Program-made: the position numbers and the translations under genes
Part shown: one piece after another, positions 1 to 6,526 of the stretch
Numbering within the stretch: the first letter of the stretch is position 1
Layout of the letters: each line of letters begins with the position of its first letter
Assembly (NCBI GenBank): GCA_002731295.1
Contig: PCBE01000074.1
Coordinates: forward strand, 8,603-17,852
Source: Acidiferrobacteraceae bacterium
GTDB taxonomy: Bacteria > Pseudomonadota > Gammaproteobacteria > Arenicellales > UBA868
DNA: 9,250 nt
Direction: 5' to 3'
The notes under the pieces: generated by a model
Told to the model about the DNA's origin: nothing
The model's database searches: none
Seen by the model: only the letters and a program-made list of their open reading frames with translations

Positions 1-2
1 TG

Positions 3-1187
3 ACCGAAACCCGCACGCCAGGGAAAGACGATTTCTGGGGCTGGCGTGATCTGATGTATCGGGCAAACAGGGCCATAACACCGGATGATTTCGAGTCGAT
101 TGCCAGATGTGTATTTATTGAGATGGTCAAACAGGGGTACACCGTGGTGGCAGAATTTCACTATCTGCACCATGCGCCAGGAGGCGACCGATACGCACAA
201 ACGGATGAAATGAGCCAGCGATTGTGGTTCGCCGCGGAAGATGCAGGTATTTCGCTGGTGTTGTTGCCGGTGCTTTATACCTACGGGGGATTCGGTCAAC
301 AGCCCCTGAAAGGTGCACAGAAACGGTTTTACAACACGCTGGAAGACTATCTGATATTGTTGGATAAGGTCCGGAAGTCTGCGGACGGTGCAGCAAACCG
401 GGGCTACGGGCTAGCAGCGCATTCACTTCGGGCCGTGGCGCCGGAGCAACTGGCGACGCTCGACCGAATATCGCGCGCAGATCACTCTGGTATACCCTTT
501 CATATTCATGTTGCCGAACAACTTAATGAAGTGGATGAATGTATCGCATTGCTGGGTGCCCGGCCTGTTGAGTGGTTGTGTCGGGAGATTGATGTCGATC
601 ATCGTTGGTGTTTTATTCACGCGACACACGTGAGTGGTTCGGAACTTGAGGTGATGGCAGAAAGCGGCGTTGTTGTTGGCCTGTGTCCCACGACTGAAGC
701 AAATCTGGGTGATGGCTTGTTTCCTGCAACCGAGTTCGTGGCGTTAGGTGGGAGGTTTGGAATCGGTTCGGACTCGCAGGTTTGTAGCAACCCGGCAAGA
801 GAGTTCCAGCTTCTGGAATATGGGCAACGTTTGAAGTACCACCGACGTGCGCTGGTGATGGATTCTGACGAACGACATAATGGTAATGCGCTTGTACACC
901 GCGCAGTTGCGGGGGGTGGTCAGGCCTGCGGTCGATCACTGACGGGAATTGCTGTGGGTGCGCCGGCTGATCTGATCGAGCTTGATCCGGATTCCCCCAG
1001 ACTGGCCCTACGCAGTGCGGATGAAGCGTTGGACAGCTGGATATTTTCGGCTTCGGATAACAGCATTCGTACGGTTATTGCCATGGGTCGGGAGGTTGTG
1101 ACAGAAGGCCGGCATACTGGTGAGACTGTTGCGACAGAACAATTCCTAAATACTCTTAAACGATTAGCTGACAGATCAACCCCATGA
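3..1187 (+). CDS. hutF: Formimidoylglutamate deiminase HutF, 5' end cut off by window
   Basis: This cytoplasmic, metal-dependent amidohydrolase turns N-formimidoyl-L-glutamate into N-formyl-L-glutamate plus ammonia, in the HutF/HutG branch of histidine degradation. The frame is open from position 3, with 394 residues visible. Codons before the ATG at 54 already encode family sequence (DDFWGWRDLMYR), so that ATG is internal. Roughly 55-60 N-terminal residues, including the first HxH metal ligands, lie upstream. Visible family marks are EFHYLHH; AHSLR (His codon 420-422, Arg 429-431, substrate-binding type); HIHVAEQ (metal His, 507-509); FIHATH (His 618-620); and GSDSQ (metal Asp, 771-773). The closing segment GAPADLIELD is typical of amidohydrolases. 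The stop overlaps the hutH start (ATGA), so the two genes are probably translationally coupled. Guanine deaminase-like relatives were considered, but the FWGWRDLMYR and EFHYLHH stretches favour HutF strongly. Confidence 0.95.
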   Translation, partial: TETRTPGKDDFWGWRDLMYRANRAITPDDFESIARCVFIEMVKQGYTVVAEFHYLHHAPGGDRYAQTDEMSQRLWFAAEDAGISLVLLPVLYTYGGFGQQPLKGAQKRFYNTLEDYLILLDKVRKSADGAANRGYGLAAHSLRAVAPEQLATLDRISRADHSGIPFHIHVAEQLNEVDECIALLGARPVEWLCREIDVDHRWCFIHATHVSGSELEVMAESGVVVGLCPTTEANLGDGLFPATEFVALGGRFGIGSDSQVCSNPAREFQLLEYGQRLKYHRRALVMDSDERHNGNALVHRAVAGGGQACGRSLTGIAVGAPADLIELDPDSPRLALRSADEALDSWIFSASDNSIRTVIAMGREVVTEGRHTGETVATEQFLNTLKRLADRSTP

Positions 1188-2716
1188 CCACACTAGAACT
1201 TGACCGGGCCCGGATCACCCTGACAGCGGCCCGGCAAATTATTGCTGGGCCAGTAGAAATCGAGCTACCAAAGGATGCCTGGCTGACTGCTGAACGCAGC
1301 CGGGCTAATATTCAAGATGCTTTATCGGCTGATGTTGTCGCCTATGGCGTTAACACCGGGTTTGGCAAGCTTGCCAAGACCCGTGTCGATGCTGATCAGT
1401 TGTCCGAGCTACAGCAGAACCTGGTCCGTTCGCATGCGGCAGGCGTTGGGGCTCCTTTGAAGCCCGGGGTTGTCCGGTTGGTGCTTTGTCTCAAAATCGT
1501 CAGCCTGGCGCAAGGGTATTCCGGGGTCAGGCCCGAACTGATTGATAGGCTGATAGTTATGTCGGCTAATGACATGATGCCGGTCATACCCGAAAAAGGT
1601 TCGGTGGGCGCTTCGGGTGATCTCGCGCCTCTGGCTCACCTGGCACTGACGCTGATGGGTGAGGGGCAGGTTTTTTTCCAAGGCTCGATCGTGTCGACGG
1701 CCCAGGCACTCAATACTATTGAGCTCAAGCCATTGAAACTAGAGGCCAAAGAGGGTCTGGCATTACTGAATGGAACCCAAGTGTCGACAGCATTAGCATT
1801 GGATGCTGTACTGACAGCGGAGCGTAATCTCGCCAACGCAATTATGATGGGCGCGATCTCGGTCGATGCGGCCCTGGGCAGTTACATACCGTTCGATAAA
1901 CGGATTCACCAGGTTGGGTTGCATCGCGGGCAGCAGAAAGTGGCAGCTATATTCAGAGACCTGCTCGATAGCAGTGAAATCAATCATTCCCATGCTCAGT
2001 GCGATCGGGTACAGGATCCCTACAGCTTACGTTGCCAGCCCCAGGTATTGGGGGCATGTTTAGATCAGTTGCAGCATGCAGCTGGAATATGCCTTCGAGA
2101 GTCCGCCTCTGTCTCAGATAATCCCCTCATTATGCCAGACACAGGAGAAATTCTTTCTGGTGGTAACTTTCACGCAGAGTCGGTCGCATTCGCTGCCGAT
2201 AATATGGCGCTGGCCATCGCCGAGATCGGGTCGTTGTCTGAACGGCGAATTGCGATGCTGATTGATTCGAGTATCAGTGAGTTGCCTCCATTTCTGGTAG
2301 ATGATGCTGGGCTTAATTCAGGGTTTATGGTTGCCCACGTAACTGCGGCGTCACTTGCGTCAGAAAACAAAAGCCTCGCACATCCCGCATCCGTTGACAG
2401 TCTGCCGACGTCGGCAAACCAAGAAGACCATGTCAGCATGGCTACTTTTGCTGCCCGGCGACTCGCTGATATGAATGACAATACACAATCAATACTTGCT
2501 GTGGAATATCTGGCTGCGGTACAGGGTATAGATTTCCGCAGGCCGCTTGAATCAACCCGTTCAATTGAGGACGCGGTCGAGATTCTGCGCCAAGAAGTGC
2601 CGTTTTTGTCGAAAGACCGTGTGTTCACACCAGATATTCAAAAGGCGACCCGTCTGCTTGCCAGTGGTAAACCGGCTAAATCGCTGCCGCCTCTGCTTAT
2701 CGATCTTAGTGCCTAA
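1184..2716 (+). CDS. hutH: Histidine ammonia-lyase HutH
   Basis: This enzyme deaminates L-histidine to trans-urocanate and ammonia, the first step of histidine degradation. It is a cytoplasmic homotetramer carrying the self-formed MIO electrophile. The product is 510 residues, the usual length. The MIO tripeptide Ala143-Ser144-Gly145 sits in GSVGASGDLAPLAH (Ala codon 1610-1612). Other active-site residues fall where the family has them: Tyr54 in YGVNTGFG, Asn196 in LLNGTQ, Tyr280 and Arg283 in DPYSLRCQPQ, and Glu414 in SANQEDHVSM. The ATG at 1184 overlaps the hutF stop by 4 bases. No strong Shine-Dalgarno precedes it, which fits termination-reinitiation. Phenylalanine or tyrosine ammonia-lyases share the fold, but the Glu414 motif and the hutF neighbour indicate histidine. 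No key residue is missing and no frameshift is seen. Confidence 0.97.
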   Translation: MTTLELDRARITLTAARQIIAGPVEIELPKDAWLTAERSRANIQDALSADVVAYGVNTGFGKLAKTRVDADQLSELQQNLVRSHAAGVGAPLKPGVVRLVLCLKIVSLAQGYSGVRPELIDRLIVMSANDMMPVIPEKGSVGASGDLAPLAHLALTLMGEGQVFFQGSIVSTAQALNTIELKPLKLEAKEGLALLNGTQVSTALALDAVLTAERNLANAIMMGAISVDAALGSYIPFDKRIHQVGLHRGQQKVAAIFRDLLDSSEINHSHAQCDRVQDPYSLRCQPQVLGACLDQLQHAAGICLRESASVSDNPLIMPDTGEILSGGNFHAESVAFAADNMALAIAEIGSLSERRIAMLIDSSISELPPFLVDDAGLNSGFMVAHVTAASLASENKSLAHPASVDSLPTSANQEDHVSMATFAARRLADMNDNTQSILAVEYLAAVQGIDFRRPLESTRSIEDAVEILRQEVPFLSKDRVFTPDIQKATRLLASGKPAKSLPPLLIDLSA

Positions 2717-2735
2717 GGCGGTTGATCGGATCCAT

Positions 2736-2782
2736 ACCGGCAGTTGACTAACGCGGATACTCAGGTAGATTAACTCGCCGGT
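2736..2782 (+). repeat. Imperfect inverted repeat between hutH and the dioxygenase gene
   Basis: ACCGGC-AGTTGA (2736-2747) faces TTAACT-C-GCCGGT (2770-2782). This gives 12 base pairs with one G-U pair and one bulged C around a 22-base loop. No T-run follows, so it is not a standard Rho-independent terminator. It covers the candidate promoter of the downstream gene, so it may be an operator, or an RNA hairpin ending the hut message. I see only the symmetry; the function is inferred. Confidence 0.4.
2744..2771 (+). promoter_or_regulatory. Candidate sigma70 promoter for the PhyH-family gene
   Basis: TTGACT (2744-2749, five of six consensus bases) is followed after 16 bases by TAGATT (2766-2771, four of six). 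The predicted transcript would start near 2778, about 23 bases before the ATG at 2801. Both boxes lie inside the inverted repeat at 2736-2782. The match is moderate and made by eye, and the gene could instead be read through from hutH. Confidence 0.35.
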
Positions 2783-2800
2783 TCAGCTTCAATTGCAATT

Positions 2801-3613
2801 ATGTCACTCATCAACCGCGAAGTTATCCAACAGTACAACGATGATGGTGTAGCTGTCATACGAGGTTGCATCAGCGATCACTGGTTAGGGGTGCTCAACG
2901 AAGCAATCGAACACGATATTCGTGACCCCGGCCCGTTTGTTCACGCCTATCAGTCAGAATCTGGGAAAGGTCGGTTTCACGGCAACCTTCGACTGTGGGA
3001 AACTGAGATGCGGTTCCAGGATTTCTGTTTCAACTCACCTTTGCCTGAGATGGCGGCGGAAATTCTTGCATCAGAAAAGATAAACCTGCTCTATGACCAG
3101 CTGTTTGTAAAGGAGCCCGAGACGTCGAACCGAACACGTTGGCACAACGATCAGCCTTATTGGGCCATGAGGGGCTGGCAGGTACTAAGTTTCTGGATTG
3201 CTTTGGACCCGGTCGATAAACGAAACGGTGCGCTCGAGTTCATACCGGGCTCTCACCGTTGGGGGCGCTGGTTTCAACCCGAGATTTTTGGCAAAGGTCC
3301 GGGGATCGAACAGTATGAACGTAATCCGGATTATGAACCGGTACCTGATATTGAATCGGCCCGCGAACATTATGAGATTGTCAGCTGGGATCTTTCCCCG
3401 GGCGACGTCTATGTTTTTCATGCATTGACCGTTCACGGTGCCGGCGGCAATTGCAGTGGTGATGTACGCCGCCGCGGATATGCAGTGCGCTATACCGGCG
3501 ATGATGTGGTTTACGATGCCCGACCGGGGACCAATAAAGGTCTCCGATCTGATGATCATGCCGATGGTGATCCGCTGGATAGTCCCCGCTACCCAGTCGT
3601 GTGGACGAGCTAG
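2801..3613 (+). CDS. PhyH-family Fe(II)/2-oxoglutarate dioxygenase, substrate unknown
   Basis: This is a non-haem iron dioxygenase of the phytanoyl-CoA dioxygenase (PhyH) family, which couples oxidation of 2-oxoglutarate to hydroxylation of a substrate. It has 270 residues, normal for bacterial members. The iron triad is complete: His115 and Asp117 in RWHNDQPYW (His codon 3143-3145) and His212 in LTVHGAGG (3434-3436). Arginines 223-225 lie about 11 residues later, where the family binds the 2-oxoglutarate carboxylate. The segment GALEFIPGSHRWG between them is a typical PhyH core strand. ATG 2801 is the first start after an in-frame stop at 2771. No clear ribosome binding site precedes it. The motif around the iron site differs from ectoine hydroxylase, so ectD is unlikely. 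The family acts on many small molecules, so the substrate cannot be named. The gene converges with the acyl-CoA ligase gene, 50 bases apart. Confidence 0.9.
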   Translation: MSLINREVIQQYNDDGVAVIRGCISDHWLGVLNEAIEHDIRDPGPFVHAYQSESGKGRFHGNLRLWETEMRFQDFCFNSPLPEMAAEILASEKINLLYDQLFVKEPETSNRTRWHNDQPYWAMRGWQVLSFWIALDPVDKRNGALEFIPGSHRWGRWFQPEIFGKGPGIEQYERNPDYEPVPDIESAREHYEIVSWDLSPGDVYVFHALTVHGAGGNCSGDVRRRGYAVRYTGDDVVYDARPGTNKGLRSDDHADGDPLDSPRYPVVWTS

Positions 3614-3663
3614 CCCAAAACAAGATAGCTTCTGTTCGATTGGTAGTTTGCTGTTTGCCCCAG

Positions 3664-5289
3664 TCAGTTCTCCAGATTCTCAGCTTCGTGACGAAGTACA
3701 AATTTTTGTATCTTGCCGGTCGATGTCTTCGGAAGAGGACCAAAGACAACAGTTTTGGGTGATTTATAGTGCGCCAGTTGTTCGCGACAGAAGGTGATAA
3801 TGTCATCAGCAGTTGCGGTCGCACCTTCATGTAAAGTCACAAACGCACACGGTGCTTCACCCCATTTTTCATCGGATCTGGCGACCACAGCGGCCTCTAA
3901 TACAGCGGGATGACGGTAGAGCGTTTCCTCTACCTCTAGGCTGGAAATATTCTCTCCACCGGAAATGATAATGTCTTTTGAACGGTCCTTCACCTCGATG
4001 TAGCTGTCGGGATGGCGCACCGCCAGATCGCCGGTATGGAACCAACCGCCCGAGAACGCGGAATCCGTGGCTTGTGTGTTTTTGAGGTAGCCCTTCATCA
4101 CTGTATTACCCCGAATCATGACCTCGCCCATGGTTTCACTGTCCCAGGGCACCTCTTCCATCGTATCGGGGTCTTTGACCGTCGCGCCTTCCAGCGTCGT
4201 GTAGTGCACACCCTGGCGGGCCATTCGGGCCGAACGCTCGTTTACGGCAAGATTTGGCCAGTCGTCCTGCGGTACGCATACGGTTGCTGGACCATAAGTT
4301 TCAGTCAATCCGTAGAGGTGGGTCACATTGAAACCGTTTTCTTCCATGGTTTCGATTACAGCTGAGGGCGGGGCAGCACCGCCGGTCGCAATTTCCACGC
4401 GTTGAGGAAAGCTCGACTTCGATTCGTCCGGCGCATGTGCGAGCATATTTAGGACGATGGGAGCTCCACACATGTGCGTCACATTTTCATCATTGATTAA
4501 TCTATAGACGACAGCAGGATCGACGTCTCGAAGACAGACGTGGGTCGCCATTGCCGCGGTCACGCCCCAGGTAAATGTCCACCCATCACAATGAAACATC
4601 GGCAAAGTCCACAGATAAACGGAATCGCGTCCCAGGCCTACGGTGAACATGTTGCCCAGTGCATTCAGGTAGGCCCCTCGATGGTGGTATACACAGCCTT
4701 TTGGATCGCCAGTGGTCCCCGATGTGTATAACAAAGACAATGCCTGCCATTCATCCAGCAGTGGTTCAGGTGCAAAGTTCGGGTCACCTTCTGCTAGAAA
4801 ATTCTCATAGTCCAGAGCACCCAGGCATTCACCCCCGGTTGCCATTGGGTCGTCGATGTCTACGACCAGCAACTCCCGGTCAATCAGGGCCAGGGCCTCA
4901 CGGACTGTGTCGGAAAATCCGCAATCTGTCAGGAGTACCTGGGCTTCTCCGTGTTCTAGGATGAATGCAATTGTGCGTGGGTCCAGACGGATATTCAATG
5001 AGTTAAGTACAGCGCCCAGCATCGGCACACCATTATGGGCCTCGAGCATTTCTGGAGTATTGGCACCCATGATTGCAACACAATCTCCTTGCCCAACGCC
5101 GCGCTGAGACAATGCACTGGCAAGACGACAGGAGCGCTCATAGAACTGGGCGTAGGTGTAACGTCGATCGCCGTGAATGACAGCAGTATGTGCCGGTGCG
5201 ATCTGTGCGGCCCGGCGCAGGAAGCTCACCGGTGACAAAGGTTCAAAGTTTGCTTCCTGCTGTTGTAGGTTTGCGTCGAAAATCGACAT
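3664..5289 (-). CDS. AMP-forming acyl-CoA synthetase (fatty acid-CoA ligase type)
   Basis: This ANL-superfamily enzyme activates a carboxylic acid with ATP to an acyl-adenylate and then to acyl-CoA. The product is 541 residues, full length. Motifs in order are the phosphate-binding loop YTSGTTGDPKG (188-198, Lys197); the A5 motif YGLTET (326-331); GWFHTGD with the ribose-binding Asp421; hinge region KDRSKD with Arg436; GGEN (444-447) of the C-terminal lid; and Lys526 in TSTGKIQKF, the adenylation lysine. The N-terminal part (SPVSFLRRAA, then AVIHGDRRYTY) resembles the medium/long-chain and branched-acid ligase group common in proteobacteria. Chain length and substrate cannot be read from sequence. 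The start is well supported: GGAG lies 6 bases upstream of ATG 5289. The gene stands alone on the minus strand, divergent from ldcA and convergent with the PhyH gene. It could activate the acid that the dioxygenase modifies, but that is inference. Confidence 0.93.
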   Translation of the reverse strand: MSIFDANLQQQEANFEPLSPVSFLRRAAQIAPAHTAVIHGDRRYTYAQFYERSCRLASALSQRGVGQGDCVAIMGANTPEMLEAHNGVPMLGAVLNSLNIRLDPRTIAFILEHGEAQVLLTDCGFSDTVREALALIDRELLVVDIDDPMATGGECLGALDYENFLAEGDPNFAPEPLLDEWQALSLLYTSGTTGDPKGCVYHHRGAYLNALGNMFTVGLGRDSVYLWTLPMFHCDGWTFTWGVTAAMATHVCLRDVDPAVVYRLINDENVTHMCGAPIVLNMLAHAPDESKSSFPQRVEIATGGAAPPSAVIETMEENGFNVTHLYGLTETYGPATVCVPQDDWPNLAVNERSARMARQGVHYTTLEGATVKDPDTMEEVPWDSETMGEVMIRGNTVMKGYLKNTQATDSAFSGGWFHTGDLAVRHPDSYIEVKDRSKDIIISGGENISSLEVEETLYRHPAVLEAAVVARSDEKWGEAPCAFVTLHEGATATADDIITFCREQLAHYKSPKTVVFGPLPKTSTGKIQKFVLRHEAENLEN

Positions 5290-5295
5290 GACTTG

Positions 5296-5299
5296 CTCC
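5296..5299 (-). promoter_or_regulatory. Ribosome binding site of the acyl-CoA synthetase
   Basis: On the minus strand GGAG is followed by six bases (CAAGTC) and then the ATG at 5289-5287. The good spacing supports this start codon. Confidence 0.7.
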
Positions 5300-5412
5300 G
5301 CGTTTGATCCCAGTAGAGAATGGCGCCCATGATCGTACGTCAGTCGGGCAGATTCAACAATACGCTCGCCCAGTCAGTCATCATGCTCGGATGTACGAGA
5401 GCAACTGCGTGC

Positions 5413-5441
5413 TTGAATTCTATTCTGTCACACGATGTAAT
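5413..5441 (+). promoter_or_regulatory. Candidate sigma70 promoter for ldcA
   Basis: TTGAAT (5413-5418, four of six consensus bases) is followed after exactly 17 bases by TGTAAT (5436-5441, five of six). Transcription would begin near 5448, giving a leader of about 70 bases to the GTG at 5521. A second -10-like box, TATACT (5483-5488), has no good -35 partner. Identified by eye only. Confidence 0.4.
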
Positions 5442-5520
5442 AGGTCGATGGTCATCTTACCTGCCGGGTCAATTGTGATCACTATACTTTTTGAACAAAG
5501 GCCTATTGCTGGGCGGTTTT

Positions 5521-6438
5521 GTGACTACTGACTCACATGGTCCGGCCCAGGTATCGGACGGTTTGTCGACCATGCTGACGGTACTGGAGCCCAGTTCGGC
5601 GCCGGAGTCTGCGGTACTGGAGAGTAATTTGGCCGTACTTCGTCAGGCCGGAATTCGGGTGCGTTACCAGCGCTATCCTCTAGATGCGGGTGACAGGCAG
5701 GCCCAAGTTGGGGTTAATACGCGCGGTCAGATATTGTCGAGTGCACTTTCGGATCCCGAGAGTGTCTATGTGCTGGCAGCACGCGGAGGTTATGGTGCCA
5801 GTGATCTGTTGAGACACCTGGACTGGTCCGCATTATCGTCCCTACCCAAAACGGTTGTGGTCGGGTTTTCTGATATCAGTGCCTTGCAGGTCGCGCTGTA
5901 CGCCCGATTGGGATGGCCCGCGATTCATGGCCCAATGCCCGGATCGTCCTTATGGTCCAATGGGCCAGATGTAGACTGTCTTGTGCGGTTATTATCATCA
6001 CCTCGACCGTGGAACAGTGCTATCAGGGTTTCGCCGTTTGGCAGCAGTTCGACAGATACCACGGTTCAAGGCACCCTGATCGGAGGTTGTCTCAGTGTGT
6101 TATCCGCTCTGATCGGAACACCTTATTTTCCTAAAACACTTCAGGGGCACATTTTGTTTTTGGAAGACACCCATGAAACGGCGGAACGGGTCCTTCGATT
6201 CTGGAACCAGTGGCTGGATTGTGATTTGGTGGCAGGCCTGGCTGCGGTTGTGGTGGGTCGTTTCACCGACCTTTCCGGTGGCCACGATGAGGAGTGGCTT
6301 GTGACCCGGCTCGCGGAACGATGCACCGTGCCACTTTTCCGTTCACCTGATTTTGGCCATATCTCACCTAATCACCCCCTGGTGATTGGGGCGGATGCTC
6401 GAATTAACGGCGGGGTCCTGAAATGGAGGCTGGACTGA
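5521..6438 (+). CDS. ldcA: LD-carboxypeptidase, peptidase family S66 (LdcA type)
   Basis: This is predicted to be a cytoplasmic serine peptidase that removes the terminal D-Ala from murein tetrapeptides (L,D bond after meso-diaminopimelate) during peptidoglycan recycling. The S66 triad is visible: Ser in GFSDIS (codon 5869-5871), Glu in LEDTHE (6163-6165) and His in DFGHIS (6358-6360). AARGGYGAS and GTLIGGCLSVLSALIGTP are further family signatures. The start is uncertain. TTG 5491, GTG 5521 and ATG 5572 are all in frame. I chose GTG 5521: it gives 305 residues and places the triad at 117/215/280, close to known LdcA proteins, and GGGCGG lies just upstream. ATG 5572 begins right at the first core strand and would give 288 residues. 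MccF-like immunity peptidases share the fold, but nothing nearby suggests a microcin locus. The next gene downstream, dapA, makes precursors of the same diaminopimelate. Confidence 0.88.
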   Translation: MTTDSHGPAQVSDGLSTMLTVLEPSSAPESAVLESNLAVLRQAGIRVRYQRYPLDAGDRQAQVGVNTRGQILSSALSDPESVYVLAARGGYGASDLLRHLDWSALSSLPKTVVVGFSDISALQVALYARLGWPAIHGPMPGSSLWSNGPDVDCLVRLLSSPRPWNSAIRVSPFGSSSTDTTVQGTLIGGCLSVLSALIGTPYFPKTLQGHILFLEDTHETAERVLRFWNQWLDCDLVAGLAAVVVGRFTDLSGGHDEEWLVTRLAERCTVPLFRSPDFGHISPNHPLVIGADARINGGVLKWRLD

Positions 6439-6450
6439 CCTCAGCAATTC

Positions 6451-6479
6451 TTGTCAACGATGGTCTCGGCAAGTACCAT
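6451..6479 (+). promoter_or_regulatory. Candidate sigma70 promoter for dapA (and perhaps purC, purL)
   Basis: TTGTCA (6451-6456, five of six consensus bases), a 17-base spacer, then TACCAT (6474-6479, four of six). The start of transcription would be near 6486, about 41 bases before the dapA ATG. It lies in the 88-base gap after ldcA. The gap could also be read through from ldcA, since I see no terminator in it. Confidence 0.45.
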
Positions 6480-6485
6480 CGATGG
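6458..6485 (+). repeat. Overlapping dyads at the dapA promoter
   Basis: CGATGGT (6458-6464) and ACCATCG (6475-6481) form a perfect 7-base inverted repeat around 10 bases. The right arm is also half of the perfect 10-base palindrome CCATCGATGG (6476-6485). Thus the same short unit CGATGG/CCATCG occurs three times in 28 bases and covers the spacer, the -10 box and the expected start point. This would suit an operator or alternative RNA hairpins. Function is inferred. Confidence 0.4.
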
Positions 6486-6512
6486 CTTATAGCGAGGGGA
6501 TTTACTGCGCTC

Positions 6513-6519
6513 AAAGGAG
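6513..6519 (+). promoter_or_regulatory. Ribosome binding site that fixes the dapA start
   Basis: AAAGGAG ends 7 bases before ATG 6527. It is the strongest Shine-Dalgarno in the window. It decides for this ATG over the in-frame ATG at 6482, which would add 15 residues without family similarity. Confidence 0.85.
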
Positions 6520-6526
6520 TCTAAAT

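Larger units (their letters stand above)
5290..5520. promoter_or_regulatory. Divergent intergenic region between the acyl-CoA synthetase and ldcA genes
   Basis: About 230 bases separate the two divergent starts, so promoters for both should lie here. I found a fair plus-strand promoter (5413-5441) and no convincing minus-strand one. Other structure: CATGAT (5328-5333) and ATCATG (5380-5385) form a widely spaced inverted repeat; between them GGGC (5346-5349) and GCCC (5368-5371) are roughly but not exactly centred on the same axis. GTGATCAC (5475-5482) is a perfect 8-base palindrome just before a TATACT box (5483-5488). These could be regulator sites, but each is short enough to be chance. Confidence 0.5.

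Noticed and set aside
2170..2628. Long open frame (152 codons) on the minus strand inside hutH
   Set aside because: It is the antisense shadow of hutH. Its translation is rich in Ser, Ala and Arg and shows no recognisable domain, while the plus-strand frame carries the complete enzyme.
2801..3613. Ectoine hydroxylase (ectD) as identity of the PhyH-family gene
   Set aside because: The region around the iron-binding HxD reads RWHNDQPYW, not the conserved EctD signature, and no ectABC genes are nearby.
3614..3663. Possible bidirectional terminator in the 50-base gap between the convergent genes
   Set aside because: No paired arms of useful length and no T-run on either strand could be found.
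3381..3830. Minus-strand open frame spanning the ends of the dioxygenase and ligase genes
   Set aside because: It overlaps two well-supported genes in another frame, has no ribosome binding site or family motif, and has a His/Arg-rich composition typical of shadow frames.
6368..6389. Stem-loop near the end of ldcA, with AATCACC facing GGTGATT across a CCCT loop
   Set aside because: It lies within conserved coding sequence about 50 bases before the stop and is not followed by a T-run, so it is not a terminator. One short hairpin in coding DNA is likely chance.
5521..6438. Microcin C immunity peptidase (MccF) as identity of the S66 gene
   Set aside because: The neighbours are cell-wall and core metabolic genes with no microcin synthesis or export gene, and the motifs fit housekeeping LdcA.
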